From positions 1 through 18,179 of the forward strand of contig CAJUGT010000079.1 of assembly GCA_910586435.1 (NCBI GenBank): a stretch of 18,179 nt of DNA. The letters run 5' to 3'. A program made the translations under genes and the position numbers. A model generated the notes under the pieces. The model worked only from the letters and a program-made list of their open reading frames with translations. It made no database searches and was not told where the DNA came from. Position 1 is the first letter of the stretch. Every line of letters starts with the position of its first letter. Positions 1-6,368 of this stretch are shown here, piece by piece. The DNA comes from an uncultured Acetatifactor sp. GTDB lineage: Bacteria; Bacillota; Clostridia; Lachnospirales; Lachnospiraceae.

Positions 1-21
1 GACGCAAAAGCGGCTGAATAA
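1..21 (+). CDS. C-terminal end of an upstream gene, possibly phosphate butyryltransferase (partial)
   Basis: Reading frame 1 gives Asp-Ala-Lys-Ala-Ala-Glu followed by a TAA stop at 19-21, and the butyrate kinase gene follows 58 bases later on the same strand. Phosphate butyryltransferase commonly precedes butyrate kinase in clostridial ptb-buk operons, so this is the natural candidate. Only six codons are visible and the identity rests on position alone. A second frame is also open across this short stretch, so even the reading frame is an inference. Confidence 0.4.
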   Translation, partial: DAKAAE

Positions 22-30
22 CCCTTCCCT

Positions 31-60
31 AGTTTGGGCACCGAAGTGCAGAGACGGAAC
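31..60 (+). repeat. Short copy of the hairpin module also present at 17964-17994
   Basis: This 30-base stretch in the gap before butyrate kinase matches 17964-17994 with one substitution and one missing base (29 of 31 positions). Its core is a GCAC-CGAA-GTGC hairpin (38-49) with a four-base loop. It lies just upstream of the butyrate kinase ribosome site at 67-72. It may be a remnant of the structured element described at the right end of the window, or an independently conserved hairpin. Confidence 0.7.
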
Positions 61-79
61 TGGAATAGGAGAAACAGCC

Positions 80-1156
80 ATGTCAATAAAAAGTTTAATT
101 ATCAACCCGGGTTCCACCTCCACCAAAATCGGTGTATTTGAGGATGAAACCTTATTGTTTGAAGAGACCCTGCGGCATTCTACAGAGGAGATTGCAAGGT
201 ATGACACCATTGTGGATCAGAAGGATTTTCGCAGACAGATTATCACGGAGCTTTTGGAATCCAAGAATTTTGACATCAAATCTTTAAATGTTGTGGTGGG
301 AAGGGGCGGAATGCTCAAGCCCATTCCCGGCGGTACATATGCCGTGACGGAAGATTTGCTTGGGGACTTGAAAAAGGGCGTTCAGGGGCAGCATGCTTCT
401 AATTTGGGAGGCATTCTGGCTAAGGAAATTGCGGACTCCATTGGCGTGCCTTCCTACATTGTAGATCCCACAGTGGTGGATGAATTGATACCTGTTGCCA
501 GATATTCCGGCGTGCCGGAGCTTCCCAGGGTAAGTATTTTCCATGCCCTGAATCAGAAAGCTGTTGCGAAGCGCTATGCGAAGGAAGTTGGAAAGTCCTA
601 TGAAAGTCTGCGCTTGATTGTGGTTCATATGGGAGGCGGCGTGTCCGTGGGTGCCCATGAGAATGGGAAAGTGATTGATGTGTTTAACGCGCTGGACGGC
701 GACGGCGCATTCTCTCCTGAGCGCGCAGGAGGAGTTCCCACCGGCGCATTGATTAAAATGTGTTTTTCCGGTCAGTATACGGAGAAGGAAGTATACGGCA
801 AAATCGTAGGAAACGGCGGATTTAACGCTTACCTTGGCACAAATGACATGCGTGAGGTGACAAAGCGTGCCAATGAGGGAGATGAGAAGGCAGCAGAGGC
901 AAAGCAGGCATTTTTGTTCCAGGTAGCCAAGGACATAGGCTCCATGGCGTGTGTACTGAACGGCAAAGTGGACCAGATTATTGTCACCGGCGGTATCGCT
1001 TACGGGGCGGACATAGTGGCTTCCCTGAAGGAGAGAGCTGAGTGGATTGCGCCCTTTACAGTGTATCCGGGAGAAGATGAACTGTTGGCTCTGGCCCAGG
1101 GAGCGCTGCGTGTATTGAATGGCGAGGAAGAGGCGAAAGAATATTCCTGCCAGTAA
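80..1156 (+). CDS. buk: Butyrate kinase
   Basis: A 358-residue cytoplasmic kinase of the acetate/butyrate kinase family (ASKHA fold). It interconverts butyryl phosphate and ADP with butyrate and ATP (EC 2.7.2.7), the substrate-level phosphorylation step of fermentative butyrate production. The N-terminal phosphate motif IINPGSTSTKIGVFEDE, the central HALNQKAVAKRYA, the glycine-rich VVHMGGGVSVGAHENGK, the DGDGAFSPERAGGVPT segment and the C-terminal IIVTGGIAYG motif are all present. Its length equals that of typical Buk proteins and it has no long acetate-kinase-type insertions. The start is supported by AGGAGA at 67-72, seven bases before the ATG. It probably forms an operon with the gene ending at position 21. 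Branched-chain fatty acid kinase is the main alternative activity. Confidence 0.95.
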   Translation: MSIKSLIINPGSTSTKIGVFEDETLLFEETLRHSTEEIARYDTIVDQKDFRRQIITELLESKNFDIKSLNVVVGRGGMLKPIPGGTYAVTEDLLGDLKKGVQGQHASNLGGILAKEIADSIGVPSYIVDPTVVDELIPVARYSGVPELPRVSIFHALNQKAVAKRYAKEVGKSYESLRLIVVHMGGGVSVGAHENGKVIDVFNALDGDGAFSPERAGGVPTGALIKMCFSGQYTEKEVYGKIVGNGGFNAYLGTNDMREVTKRANEGDEKAAEAKQAFLFQVAKDIGSMACVLNGKVDQIIVTGGIAYGADIVASLKERAEWIAPFTVYPGEDELLALAQGALRVLNGEEEAKEYSCQ

Positions 1157-1204
1157 CGGGGCAAATCGGGTAGGAGAGGGGATATTCCCCTGCTCATGCA
1201 AATA

Positions 1205-1308
1205 AAAAGGAGGCTGTCGCATTAAGAGTCATGGACACTGGATATAGGTATGCCTGATTACCTGACATCCTGTATCTTGTGTAGATTTCTTAATGCAACA
1301 GCCCTTTT
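1205..1308. terminator. Long-loop inverted repeat between convergent genes, probable bidirectional terminator or MITE-like element
   Basis: Arms 1212-1227 and 1288-1303 pair over 16 bases with a single mismatch (G1219 against A1296). The plus-strand side continues into CCCTTTTCTTTT and the minus-strand side into CCTTTTTATT, so either strand gives a stem followed by a T-rich tract. The loop is about 60 bases, long for a simple terminator, although it contains a smaller AGGTA/TACCT hairpin. The position between buk and the convergent chemoreceptor suits a bidirectional terminator. The inverted ends with a non-coding middle also resemble a miniature inverted-repeat element. Confidence 0.65.
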
Positions 1309-1323
1309 CTTTTGCATGCATTG

Positions 1324-3201
1324 TCAGCTTTCAATCATTTGCAGCAGATGGTCGGTAATATCCGCCATATTGGAAGAAGCTTCTTTGGTATTTTGAGAGA
1401 TTTGTATGTTCTCCTCCACCACATCGGTGATTCGGCCCAGCTGATTGACTGCCCGCTGCACAATGTCTACATTCTGCTGTACCATATGGGATATTTCTTC
1501 CACATCTTCTTTGGAGTGTTCAATATTTTTCACCACACCGTCAAATATGTACACTGTCTGCTCTGTAATTTTCTGCCCTTCTTTGACGGCCAGCATGGAA
1601 TTGGTGATTAACTCATTGGTTTCCTTTGCGGCCCGGGCGCTTTTGGCGGCCAGTTCGCCAACCTGTGTGGCCACAACAGCAAATCCTCTGCCCAGTTCGC
1701 CGGCTCTGGCGGCTTCAATGGAAGCGTTTAAGGAAAGCATATTTGTCTGCTGGGCTATGGAATTGATTTCATCAATAATTTTCTCAATTTCCATGGACAT
1801 GTCACTGATTTTCTGCATGGAGTCTTTTAACAGGGACATTTGCTGTTGGGTTTCCTTTATTTTTTCGGTTGAGTTTCCTGTGGCAATGGCAATGTCTGCC
1901 GAGGTGTTTACACTGTTGTGCAGTTCGGATGTGAGCTGTTCCATAATCTGCTTTAAGTCCGAAACAGCCTGCGCCTGTCTGCCTGTGCCGTTGTTTATAT
2001 TGTCGGCGTTTTCCAAGGTTTTGCCGGACACTTGCCCCAATTCCCGGCATGCGTTTTTTACGTTCTGAAACAGTGCGCGATTGTTTTCCACATCTTCTTC
2101 CTGCCGCCGCATGAGGCTTTCGTTTTCTGCCATACTTTGGCAGATACTGCTCACCATTTTATTGATACTGGTGGAGAGCTGCTCAAATTCCGGGTTTCCT
2201 GTTTCGTTTATGGCAATTCCAAAGTCACCGTCCGCAATTTTTTTAGTGGAAGCAGTGATATTATTGATTCCCCGAACGATTTTGCTGTCAACCATTTTGT
2301 TGATGGTCAGGAGCAATGCGCCAAAGATTATCAGCATACTGAAAGAAACCATTAAAGTCTGATTGCGGCGGGGGCCATAGTATTCGGAAGAGGGCAGGAA
2401 GGTTCCAATGATTGTATTTTCACTTTCTTCCGCATAGATATATCCCCGCACGCCATCTATTTTTGCGGCGCCCTGTTTTAAAAGGTTATCAGGGAAACCG
2501 GCATCCCTGGCCGCCGTACCTATGAGGCCGGTGTTGGGATGGGCAAGGAGAAGTCCGCTTGTTTTGTCTATGGCATAGATATAACCCGTTGTGCCAAAAT
2601 CAAGGCTTCTTAACACCACGGATATTTCGGTGCCTGCAAGGAGCTGTTCCAGGACTTCAGGTCTTACACCCACCTGAACAAGCCCTTTTGTGCCAGGTCT
2701 TGCCACGCCTATGTACTGCATCATGATTCCCTCTGCCACATTCAGCTGAGGCTCCTGTACGATTTCCAGGGAGGGATCGTCCACGATAACCATGAAAGCC
2801 CTTGACTGCTCCCCGCTGGTCATGTCAAAACCAACATAAGAGTCAATGGTGCTGCTTGTGATGATTCCTTTCTCATTGATAATATGAAGTTCGTTTACCA
2901 TGAGCCGTTCCTTTATCTCATGTAATTTTGCCGGATCGTGTTCCAGGGAAGGATCCGCTACAAGCAGATCCGCAAAAGCCCGGGCTTTGGCAAGGTTATT
3001 CTGTCCTAAACTTTCGGTCAACTGTGCAATGGTGGCTTCGTTGTCTGCCAGTTTCTGCCACACATCCTCCAGCTTACTTTGACTTGAAAGTCTGTTGTTA
3101 TAACTGCATGTGACTGTCTGCAACACATAAATAGCGGCAATTGTGACAATAAGTGCCGCTATCATATAAAGAAATAATCTTTGGGTGAATATTTTTCTCA
3201 T
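1324..3201 (-). CDS. Membrane methyl-accepting chemotaxis protein with Cache-type sensor
   Basis: A 625-residue transmembrane chemoreceptor. A first membrane helix spans about residues 8-30. The extracytoplasmic sensor, about 31-280, carries a Cache-like core with TGYIYAIDKTSGLLLAHPN near residues 205-223. A second helix lies at about 282-303, followed by a HAMP domain (about 304-355) and a cytoplasmic signalling domain to the end. The conserved hairpin tip, with INSIAQQTNMLSLNASIEAA and GRGFAVVATQVGELA (about 479-518), contacts CheA and CheW. No NWETF-type CheR/CheB tether is present at the C-terminus, which ends QMIES. The ATG has only a distant AAGGA (3217-3221). The gene lies downstream of uxaC on the same strand with a 258-base gap and its own promoter candidate. 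The ligand is unknown; a uronate or other small carboxylate is a guess from location. Confidence 0.92.
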   Translation of the reverse strand: MRKIFTQRLFLYMIAALIVTIAAIYVLQTVTCSYNNRLSSQSKLEDVWQKLADNEATIAQLTESLGQNNLAKARAFADLLVADPSLEHDPAKLHEIKERLMVNELHIINEKGIITSSTIDSYVGFDMTSGEQSRAFMVIVDDPSLEIVQEPQLNVAEGIMMQYIGVARPGTKGLVQVGVRPEVLEQLLAGTEISVVLRSLDFGTTGYIYAIDKTSGLLLAHPNTGLIGTAARDAGFPDNLLKQGAAKIDGVRGYIYAEESENTIIGTFLPSSEYYGPRRNQTLMVSFSMLIIFGALLLTINKMVDSKIVRGINNITASTKKIADGDFGIAINETGNPEFEQLSTSINKMVSSICQSMAENESLMRRQEEDVENNRALFQNVKNACRELGQVSGKTLENADNINNGTGRQAQAVSDLKQIMEQLTSELHNSVNTSADIAIATGNSTEKIKETQQQMSLLKDSMQKISDMSMEIEKIIDEINSIAQQTNMLSLNASIEAARAGELGRGFAVVATQVGELAAKSARAAKETNELITNSMLAVKEGQKITEQTVYIFDGVVKNIEHSKEDVEEISHMVQQNVDIVQRAVNQLGRITDVVEENIQISQNTKEASSNMADITDHLLQMIES

Positions 3202-3269
3202 AATGGCTCTTACAGTCCTTTCTATAATGTTTTCCGTACCAGAGCAAAGTTATGGCTGAAAGCGTTAGC

Positions 3270-3298
3270 AGTATCTTTATGCGCATAAATGGTTTGAA
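3270..3298 (-). promoter_or_regulatory. Candidate chemoreceptor promoter with a 14-bp perfect palindrome in its spacer
   Basis: On the minus strand, TTCAAA (3293-3298) and GATACT (3270-3275) are separated by 17 bases. The spacer contains TTTATGCGCATAAA (3276-3289), a perfect palindrome. A shortened relative, TTTATGCGCAAA, occurs at 3440-3451 just beyond the uxaC stop. Both promoter hexamers match consensus at only four of six positions. The palindrome is the stronger observation and looks like a repressor site. Confidence 0.4.
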
Positions 3299-3333
3299 CA
3301 GTAAGAAGTTATGATAATAGATAATTAGAACAA

Positions 3334-3388
3334 CGTCAGGCCAGTGGCCTTATGGAACAACAGCGTTCTGATAAGCACTGTCCTGACG
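3334..3388. repeat. Interrupted hairpin downstream of uxaC, possible weak terminator
   Basis: Read on the minus strand, CGTCAGG-A-CAGTG pairs with CACTG-G-CCTGACG, with an inner CTTAT/ATAAG helix. This gives a stem of about 17 base pairs with one mismatch and a two-base bulge. It lies 72 bases past the uxaC stop, where a terminator would be expected. The following bases (TTGTTCTAATTAT) are only moderately T-rich, so a standard intrinsic terminator is not certain. Confidence 0.5.
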
Positions 3389-3459
3389 CAAAATTGATAT
3401 AAGGAATCCCTTTCATAAAAGGTATGGGTAGTTTGCGGTTTTATGCGCAAATATGGTAA

Positions 3460-4869
3460 TTAGATATCAAATTTAAAATATCTCTTGGCATTATAGTAGG
3501 AGATATCTTTGACAATTTCGGACAGAATTTCCATGTCCGCAGGGAATCCGCCGCCTTCTACCCAGGTGCCGATGAGGTTGCAGAGGATACGACGGAAGTA
3601 TTCATGTCTTGTGTAGGACAGGAAACTTCTGGAATCCGTAAGCATACCTACAAAACCGGACAGATTGCCCAGGTTCGCAAGAGAGATTAACTGTTCCGTC
3701 ATGCCGATTTTGTGATCATTAAACCACCATGCGCTGCCCTGCTGAACCTTTGCGACAGCCGTGGAATCCTGGAAACAGCCCAGGATTGAGCCAATCGCCT
3801 GGTTGTCGTTGGGATTGAGGCTGTAAAGGATGGTTCTGGGGAGTTCGTCCGTTGTGGCAAGGGCATTGAGGAAATCCGCCATCTGCATGGAAGGGGTATC
3901 GTTATTGATGCAGTCATAACCGGTATCGGGGCCAAGCTTTTTGTACATGGGTGTATTGTTGTCCCTCTTGCAGCCAAAGTGAAGCTGCATAGCCCAATCT
4001 CTCTTGTGATATTCTCTTCCCACGAAGAGCATGAAAGCGGTCTTGAATTGCAGTTCTTCCTGTCTGGTGAGAATCATTCTGTTGAGTCTCTTTAAGAAGA
4101 TTTCTTCAATTTCATCGTCGCTTGCGGGATAATACATAACATATTCCAGCGCATGGTCGGAAACATTGCAGTGCATGGAGGCAAAGAAATCCATGCGCTT
4201 TCTCAGAGCGTCTTTCAGTGCGGCAAAGCTGGTGATTTCGGCAGTGCCCGTGACAGCAGCCAGTTTATCCAGATAGTCCAGATAGTCGGGCTTTTCTATA
4301 TTCATGGCTTTGTCAGGTCTCCATGCGGGAAGAACTTTTACGTCAAAGGTGGTATCTTCCTCAATCTTTTTATGCCATTCCAGAGAGTCTATGGGATCGT
4401 CTGTGGTACAAATCAGGGTTACATTGCTCTGCTTGATGAGATTGCGTACATTCATGGAAGGCTGTGCCAGCTTTTCGTTGCAAAGATTCCATACTTCGTC
4501 AGCGGTCTTTTTGCTTAATACACCGTGATAGCCGAAGTATCTCTGCAGTTCCAGATGACTCCAGTGGAACAGGGGATTGCCGATGGCTTTACCAAGACAC
4601 TCCGCCCACTTGCAGAATTTCTCATAATCGGATGCGTCTCCGGTAATGTACTTCTCGTCCACACCGAAGGAACGCATCAGACGCCATTTGTAATGGTCGC
4701 CTCCCAGCCATACCTGAGTGATGTTGTCAAACTGACGGTTCTCAGCAATTTCTCTGGGATTGATGTGGCAGTGATAATCCAGTACCGGTGTGTTTTCCGC
4801 GAATTCATGGAACAGCTTCTTGGCCGTTTCATTTTCCAACAGGAAATCCTTGTCCATAAATTGTTTCAT
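3460..4869 (-). CDS. uxaC: Uronate (glucuronate/galacturonate) isomerase
   Basis: A cytoplasmic enzyme of the amidohydrolase superfamily (EC 5.3.1.12). It isomerises D-galacturonate to tagaturonate and D-glucuronate to fructuronate. The chosen start gives 469 residues, close to the usual 470. An in-frame ATG lies five codons upstream at 4884, but the GGAGG ribosome site overlaps that codon and sits eight bases before the ATG at 4869. The resulting MKQFMDKDFLLENETAKKL aligns with the usual UxaC N-terminus. The metal-binding HxH is in DYHCHINPREIA (H33 and H35), followed by GDHYKWRLMRSFGV and NPLFHWSHLELQRYFGY, all typical. It follows the LacI-family gene by about 210 bases and works with UxaB and UxaA encoded on the opposite side. 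Substrate preference cannot be read from sequence; the neighbours indicate the galacturonate branch. Confidence 0.96.
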   Translation of the reverse strand: MKQFMDKDFLLENETAKKLFHEFAENTPVLDYHCHINPREIAENRQFDNITQVWLGGDHYKWRLMRSFGVDEKYITGDASDYEKFCKWAECLGKAIGNPLFHWSHLELQRYFGYHGVLSKKTADEVWNLCNEKLAQPSMNVRNLIKQSNVTLICTTDDPIDSLEWHKKIEEDTTFDVKVLPAWRPDKAMNIEKPDYLDYLDKLAAVTGTAEITSFAALKDALRKRMDFFASMHCNVSDHALEYVMYYPASDDEIEEIFLKRLNRMILTRQEELQFKTAFMLFVGREYHKRDWAMQLHFGCKRDNNTPMYKKLGPDTGYDCINNDTPSMQMADFLNALATTDELPRTILYSLNPNDNQAIGSILGCFQDSTAVAKVQQGSAWWFNDHKIGMTEQLISLANLGNLSGFVGMLTDSRSFLSYTRHEYFRRILCNLIGTWVEGGGFPADMEILSEIVKDISYYNAKRYFKFDI

Positions 4870-4929
4870 TTTCTTATCCTCCATTTATATAAACTATTGT
4901 TACATACATATAAGAATCATTGTCAGAAT

Positions 4930-4977
4930 CACATTGCATTCATCCTTGAGTTATCAGCGCTTACTTCCCACGCCGGC
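4930..4977 (-). repeat. 48-bp repeat module shared with the ABC-transporter leader (mate at 9783-9830, plus)
   Basis: Read on the minus strand, this stretch matches 9783-9830 without any gap at 39 of 48 positions. The conserved ends are GCCGGCGTG and AATGCAATGTG, with AAGCGCTGAT between. Its 5' end overlaps a perfect 12-bp palindrome, CACGCCGGCGTG (4969-4980). The stretch AGTAAGCGCTGATA (4952-4965) also resembles the TGTAAGCGCTTACA operator class, but part of it is shared with the repeat mate, so operator function is doubtful here. Apart from the uxaC ribosome site I see nothing else firm in 4885-5081. Confidence 0.7.
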
Positions 4978-5081
4978 GTGTTGTTGAAATCAATTAACGA
5001 TACCGCCGTACCGCTTCCTTCTTCCGCCTTGTTCTGACGAGGCAATCCATCACTGATGCATTCAAAAGGAATGGCTGTGTA

Positions 5082-6086
5082 CTAGCGGGTGGTGCCCCTT
5101 TTGATAATCTCACCGGGGTAGACCGTCCTTGTGGGCATTTCCTTTCCGTCCAACAGGCCCAGCAATATGGTGATTAAGCTCTGGCATAAAGTTTCCAGTT
5201 TATTATCTATGCTGGTGAGTTCGGGGTCGCAGCAGTTGACCAGCATGGAATTATTATAGCCCAGAATGGAAAAATCATCAGGAATTCCATAATGCATTTC
5301 CCGGGCGTATTTTACGGCGGCCAGAGCCAGGGTATCGTCCGCGGCGATAATGCCATGGAACCCAAGGCCTTCGGCATGGAGCTTTCTGAGGTGGCTTGTC
5401 ATGGTGTGAACATCCTCATGGGAGCCGCAGTAAAATTGTTCCAGCTCATCCCTGCTGACGCCCTGTTCCGACATTGCGGCACGATAACCTGCCAGTTTGC
5501 GCATTCCGCTGTAGGAGGTGGAATTGTAGAAGTACACAATATCATGGATGCCGCTTTGGAGCATCTGCAAAGTGGCCTCATACATGGAAGTGTAGTCGTC
5601 GGAAACCACGCTGTAGACATTTGGGGCGTTCAGTTCGCCGTTTAACAGCATTACCGGCAGCTGTGCCGCAGCGTTGGCAATGTATTGGTTGTCGCATTCT
5701 TTTTCATATATAAAATTGGACCCAACCAGTATGATGCCGTCCACCTTCTTGGTTATCAGAAGGTTCATTGCGTTGGTACGCGCCTCCAATGAATATCCCG
5801 TACAGCAGAGGATGCTGTCGTAGCCATTTTCCCGCAGTTTTTGTTCCACATAATAAATGCCTTTGGCAAGGTATAAGTCAGAACTGTCGGCGCACATGAT
5901 ACCAATGGTTTTCATGGTGTTCAGTCCCAGGCCTCTGGCGAAGACATTGGGGGTGTAGCCATATCGGTCAATAATTTCCAGCACTTGCCGCCTGGTTTTA
6001 TCACTGACTTTTCTGCTGCCGTTGAGCACACGGGAAACCGTGGCAATGGAAACACCGGCTTTCTCTGAAATATCATAAATCGTCAT
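5082..6086 (-). CDS. LacI-family transcriptional regulator, probable uronate regulon repressor
   Basis: A 334-residue DNA-binding protein with the standard LacI/GalR layout. The N-terminal helix-turn-helix and hinge helix (MTIYDISEKAGVSIATVSRV, then NGSRKVSDKTRRQVLEII) is followed by a periplasmic-binding-protein-like effector domain from about residue 60. That domain includes KKVDGIILVGSNF and IPDDFSILGYNNS. The C-terminus GEIIKRGTTR is normal for the family. GAGG lies ten bases before the ATG. It sits between uxaC and the divergent uxaBA genes, and two operator-like dyads lie in the shared intergenic region, one just downstream of its own promoter. That suggests autoregulation and control of uxaBA, with a uronate or pathway intermediate as inducer. 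The effector is inferred. Confidence 0.93.
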   Translation of the reverse strand: MTIYDISEKAGVSIATVSRVLNGSRKVSDKTRRQVLEIIDRYGYTPNVFARGLGLNTMKTIGIMCADSSDLYLAKGIYYVEQKLRENGYDSILCCTGYSLEARTNAMNLLITKKVDGIILVGSNFIYEKECDNQYIANAAAQLPVMLLNGELNAPNVYSVVSDDYTSMYEATLQMLQSGIHDIVYFYNSTSYSGMRKLAGYRAAMSEQGVSRDELEQFYCGSHEDVHTMTSHLRKLHAEGLGFHGIIAADDTLALAAVKYAREMHYGIPDDFSILGYNNSMLVNCCDPELTSIDNKLETLCQSLITILLGLLDGKEMPTRTVYPGEIIKRGTTR

Positions 6087-6101
6087 TGTCTTATTCCTCG
6101 A

Positions 6102-6115
6102 TGTAAGTGGTTACA
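6102..6115. promoter_or_regulatory. Operator-like dyad O1 in the lacI 5' region
   Basis: TGTAAGTGGTTACA pairs at five positions on each side and belongs to the TGTAA(N4)TTACA class bound by LacI-family proteins. It lies about 10-20 bases downstream of the predicted lacI start site and upstream of the lacI ribosome site, a position suited to autorepression. A closely related dyad lies at 6226-6239. Confidence 0.65.
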
Positions 6116-6130
6116 AAAAGCCCTATTTGA

Positions 6131-6159
6131 ATTATAGCCAAACATTACTTCTTTTTCAA
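6131..6159 (-). promoter_or_regulatory. lacI promoter
   Basis: On the minus strand, TTGAAA (6154-6159) and TATAAT (6131-6136) are separated by exactly 17 bases, a near-perfect housekeeping sigma promoter. Transcription would start near 6124, about 38 bases before the lacI ATG. Confidence 0.75.
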
Positions 6160-6190
6160 GATATTTTTTTAACAAATAGGAAAGACCTTA

Positions 6191-6219
6191 TTGACGAAAG
6201 AAAAATTTGGCGGTAAAAT
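6191..6219 (+). promoter_or_regulatory. uxaBA promoter
   Basis: TTGACG (6191-6196) and TAAAAT (6214-6219) are separated by 17 bases. The expected start point is near 6226, coinciding with operator dyad O2. This leaves an untranslated leader of about 143 bases before uxaB, in which I see only weak hairpins (CAGTGT/ACACTG at 6282-6309). Confidence 0.75.
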
Positions 6220-6225
6220 AAAAGA

Positions 6226-6239
6226 TGTAAGCTCTTACA
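6226..6239. promoter_or_regulatory. Operator-like dyad O2 at the uxaBA start site
   Basis: TGTAAGCTCTTACA pairs at six positions on each side and differs from O1 only in the centre. It begins about seven bases after the -10 hexamer of the uxaBA promoter, a classic repression site for a LacI-family protein. The adjacent divergent regulator is the obvious ligand. Confidence 0.72.
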
Positions 6240-6368
6240 TAGTGAGTGATGGAAAGAAAGACGTTCCTCGTATATTCCGGGCAGTGTTTTCATGCCAGGG
6301 TGGACACTGTGAGAAGAGGCGTACATACAATCATGTAATGTCCGCAGTGCGGGCAGAAGGGAGAAGAA

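Noticed and set aside
284..1222. 312-codon minus-strand ORF opposite buk
   Set aside because: It is a shadow of a well-supported kinase gene and shows no protein family features or ribosome site.
3199..3300. Flagellar sigma-factor promoter (TAAA...GCCATAAC) for the chemoreceptor
   Set aside because: The spacing is about 19 bases rather than 14-16, and the -10 half is imperfect.
4525..5037. 170-codon plus-strand ORF opposite uxaC and its 5' region
   Set aside because: Antisense shadow of uxaC, with no family features.
4920..5082. In-frame open stretch of about 44 codons after the lacI TAG stop, suggesting stop-codon readthrough
   Set aside because: The lacI C-terminus is already complete for the family, the extension overlaps the dispersed 48-bp repeat, and an open run of this length has roughly a one in eight chance.
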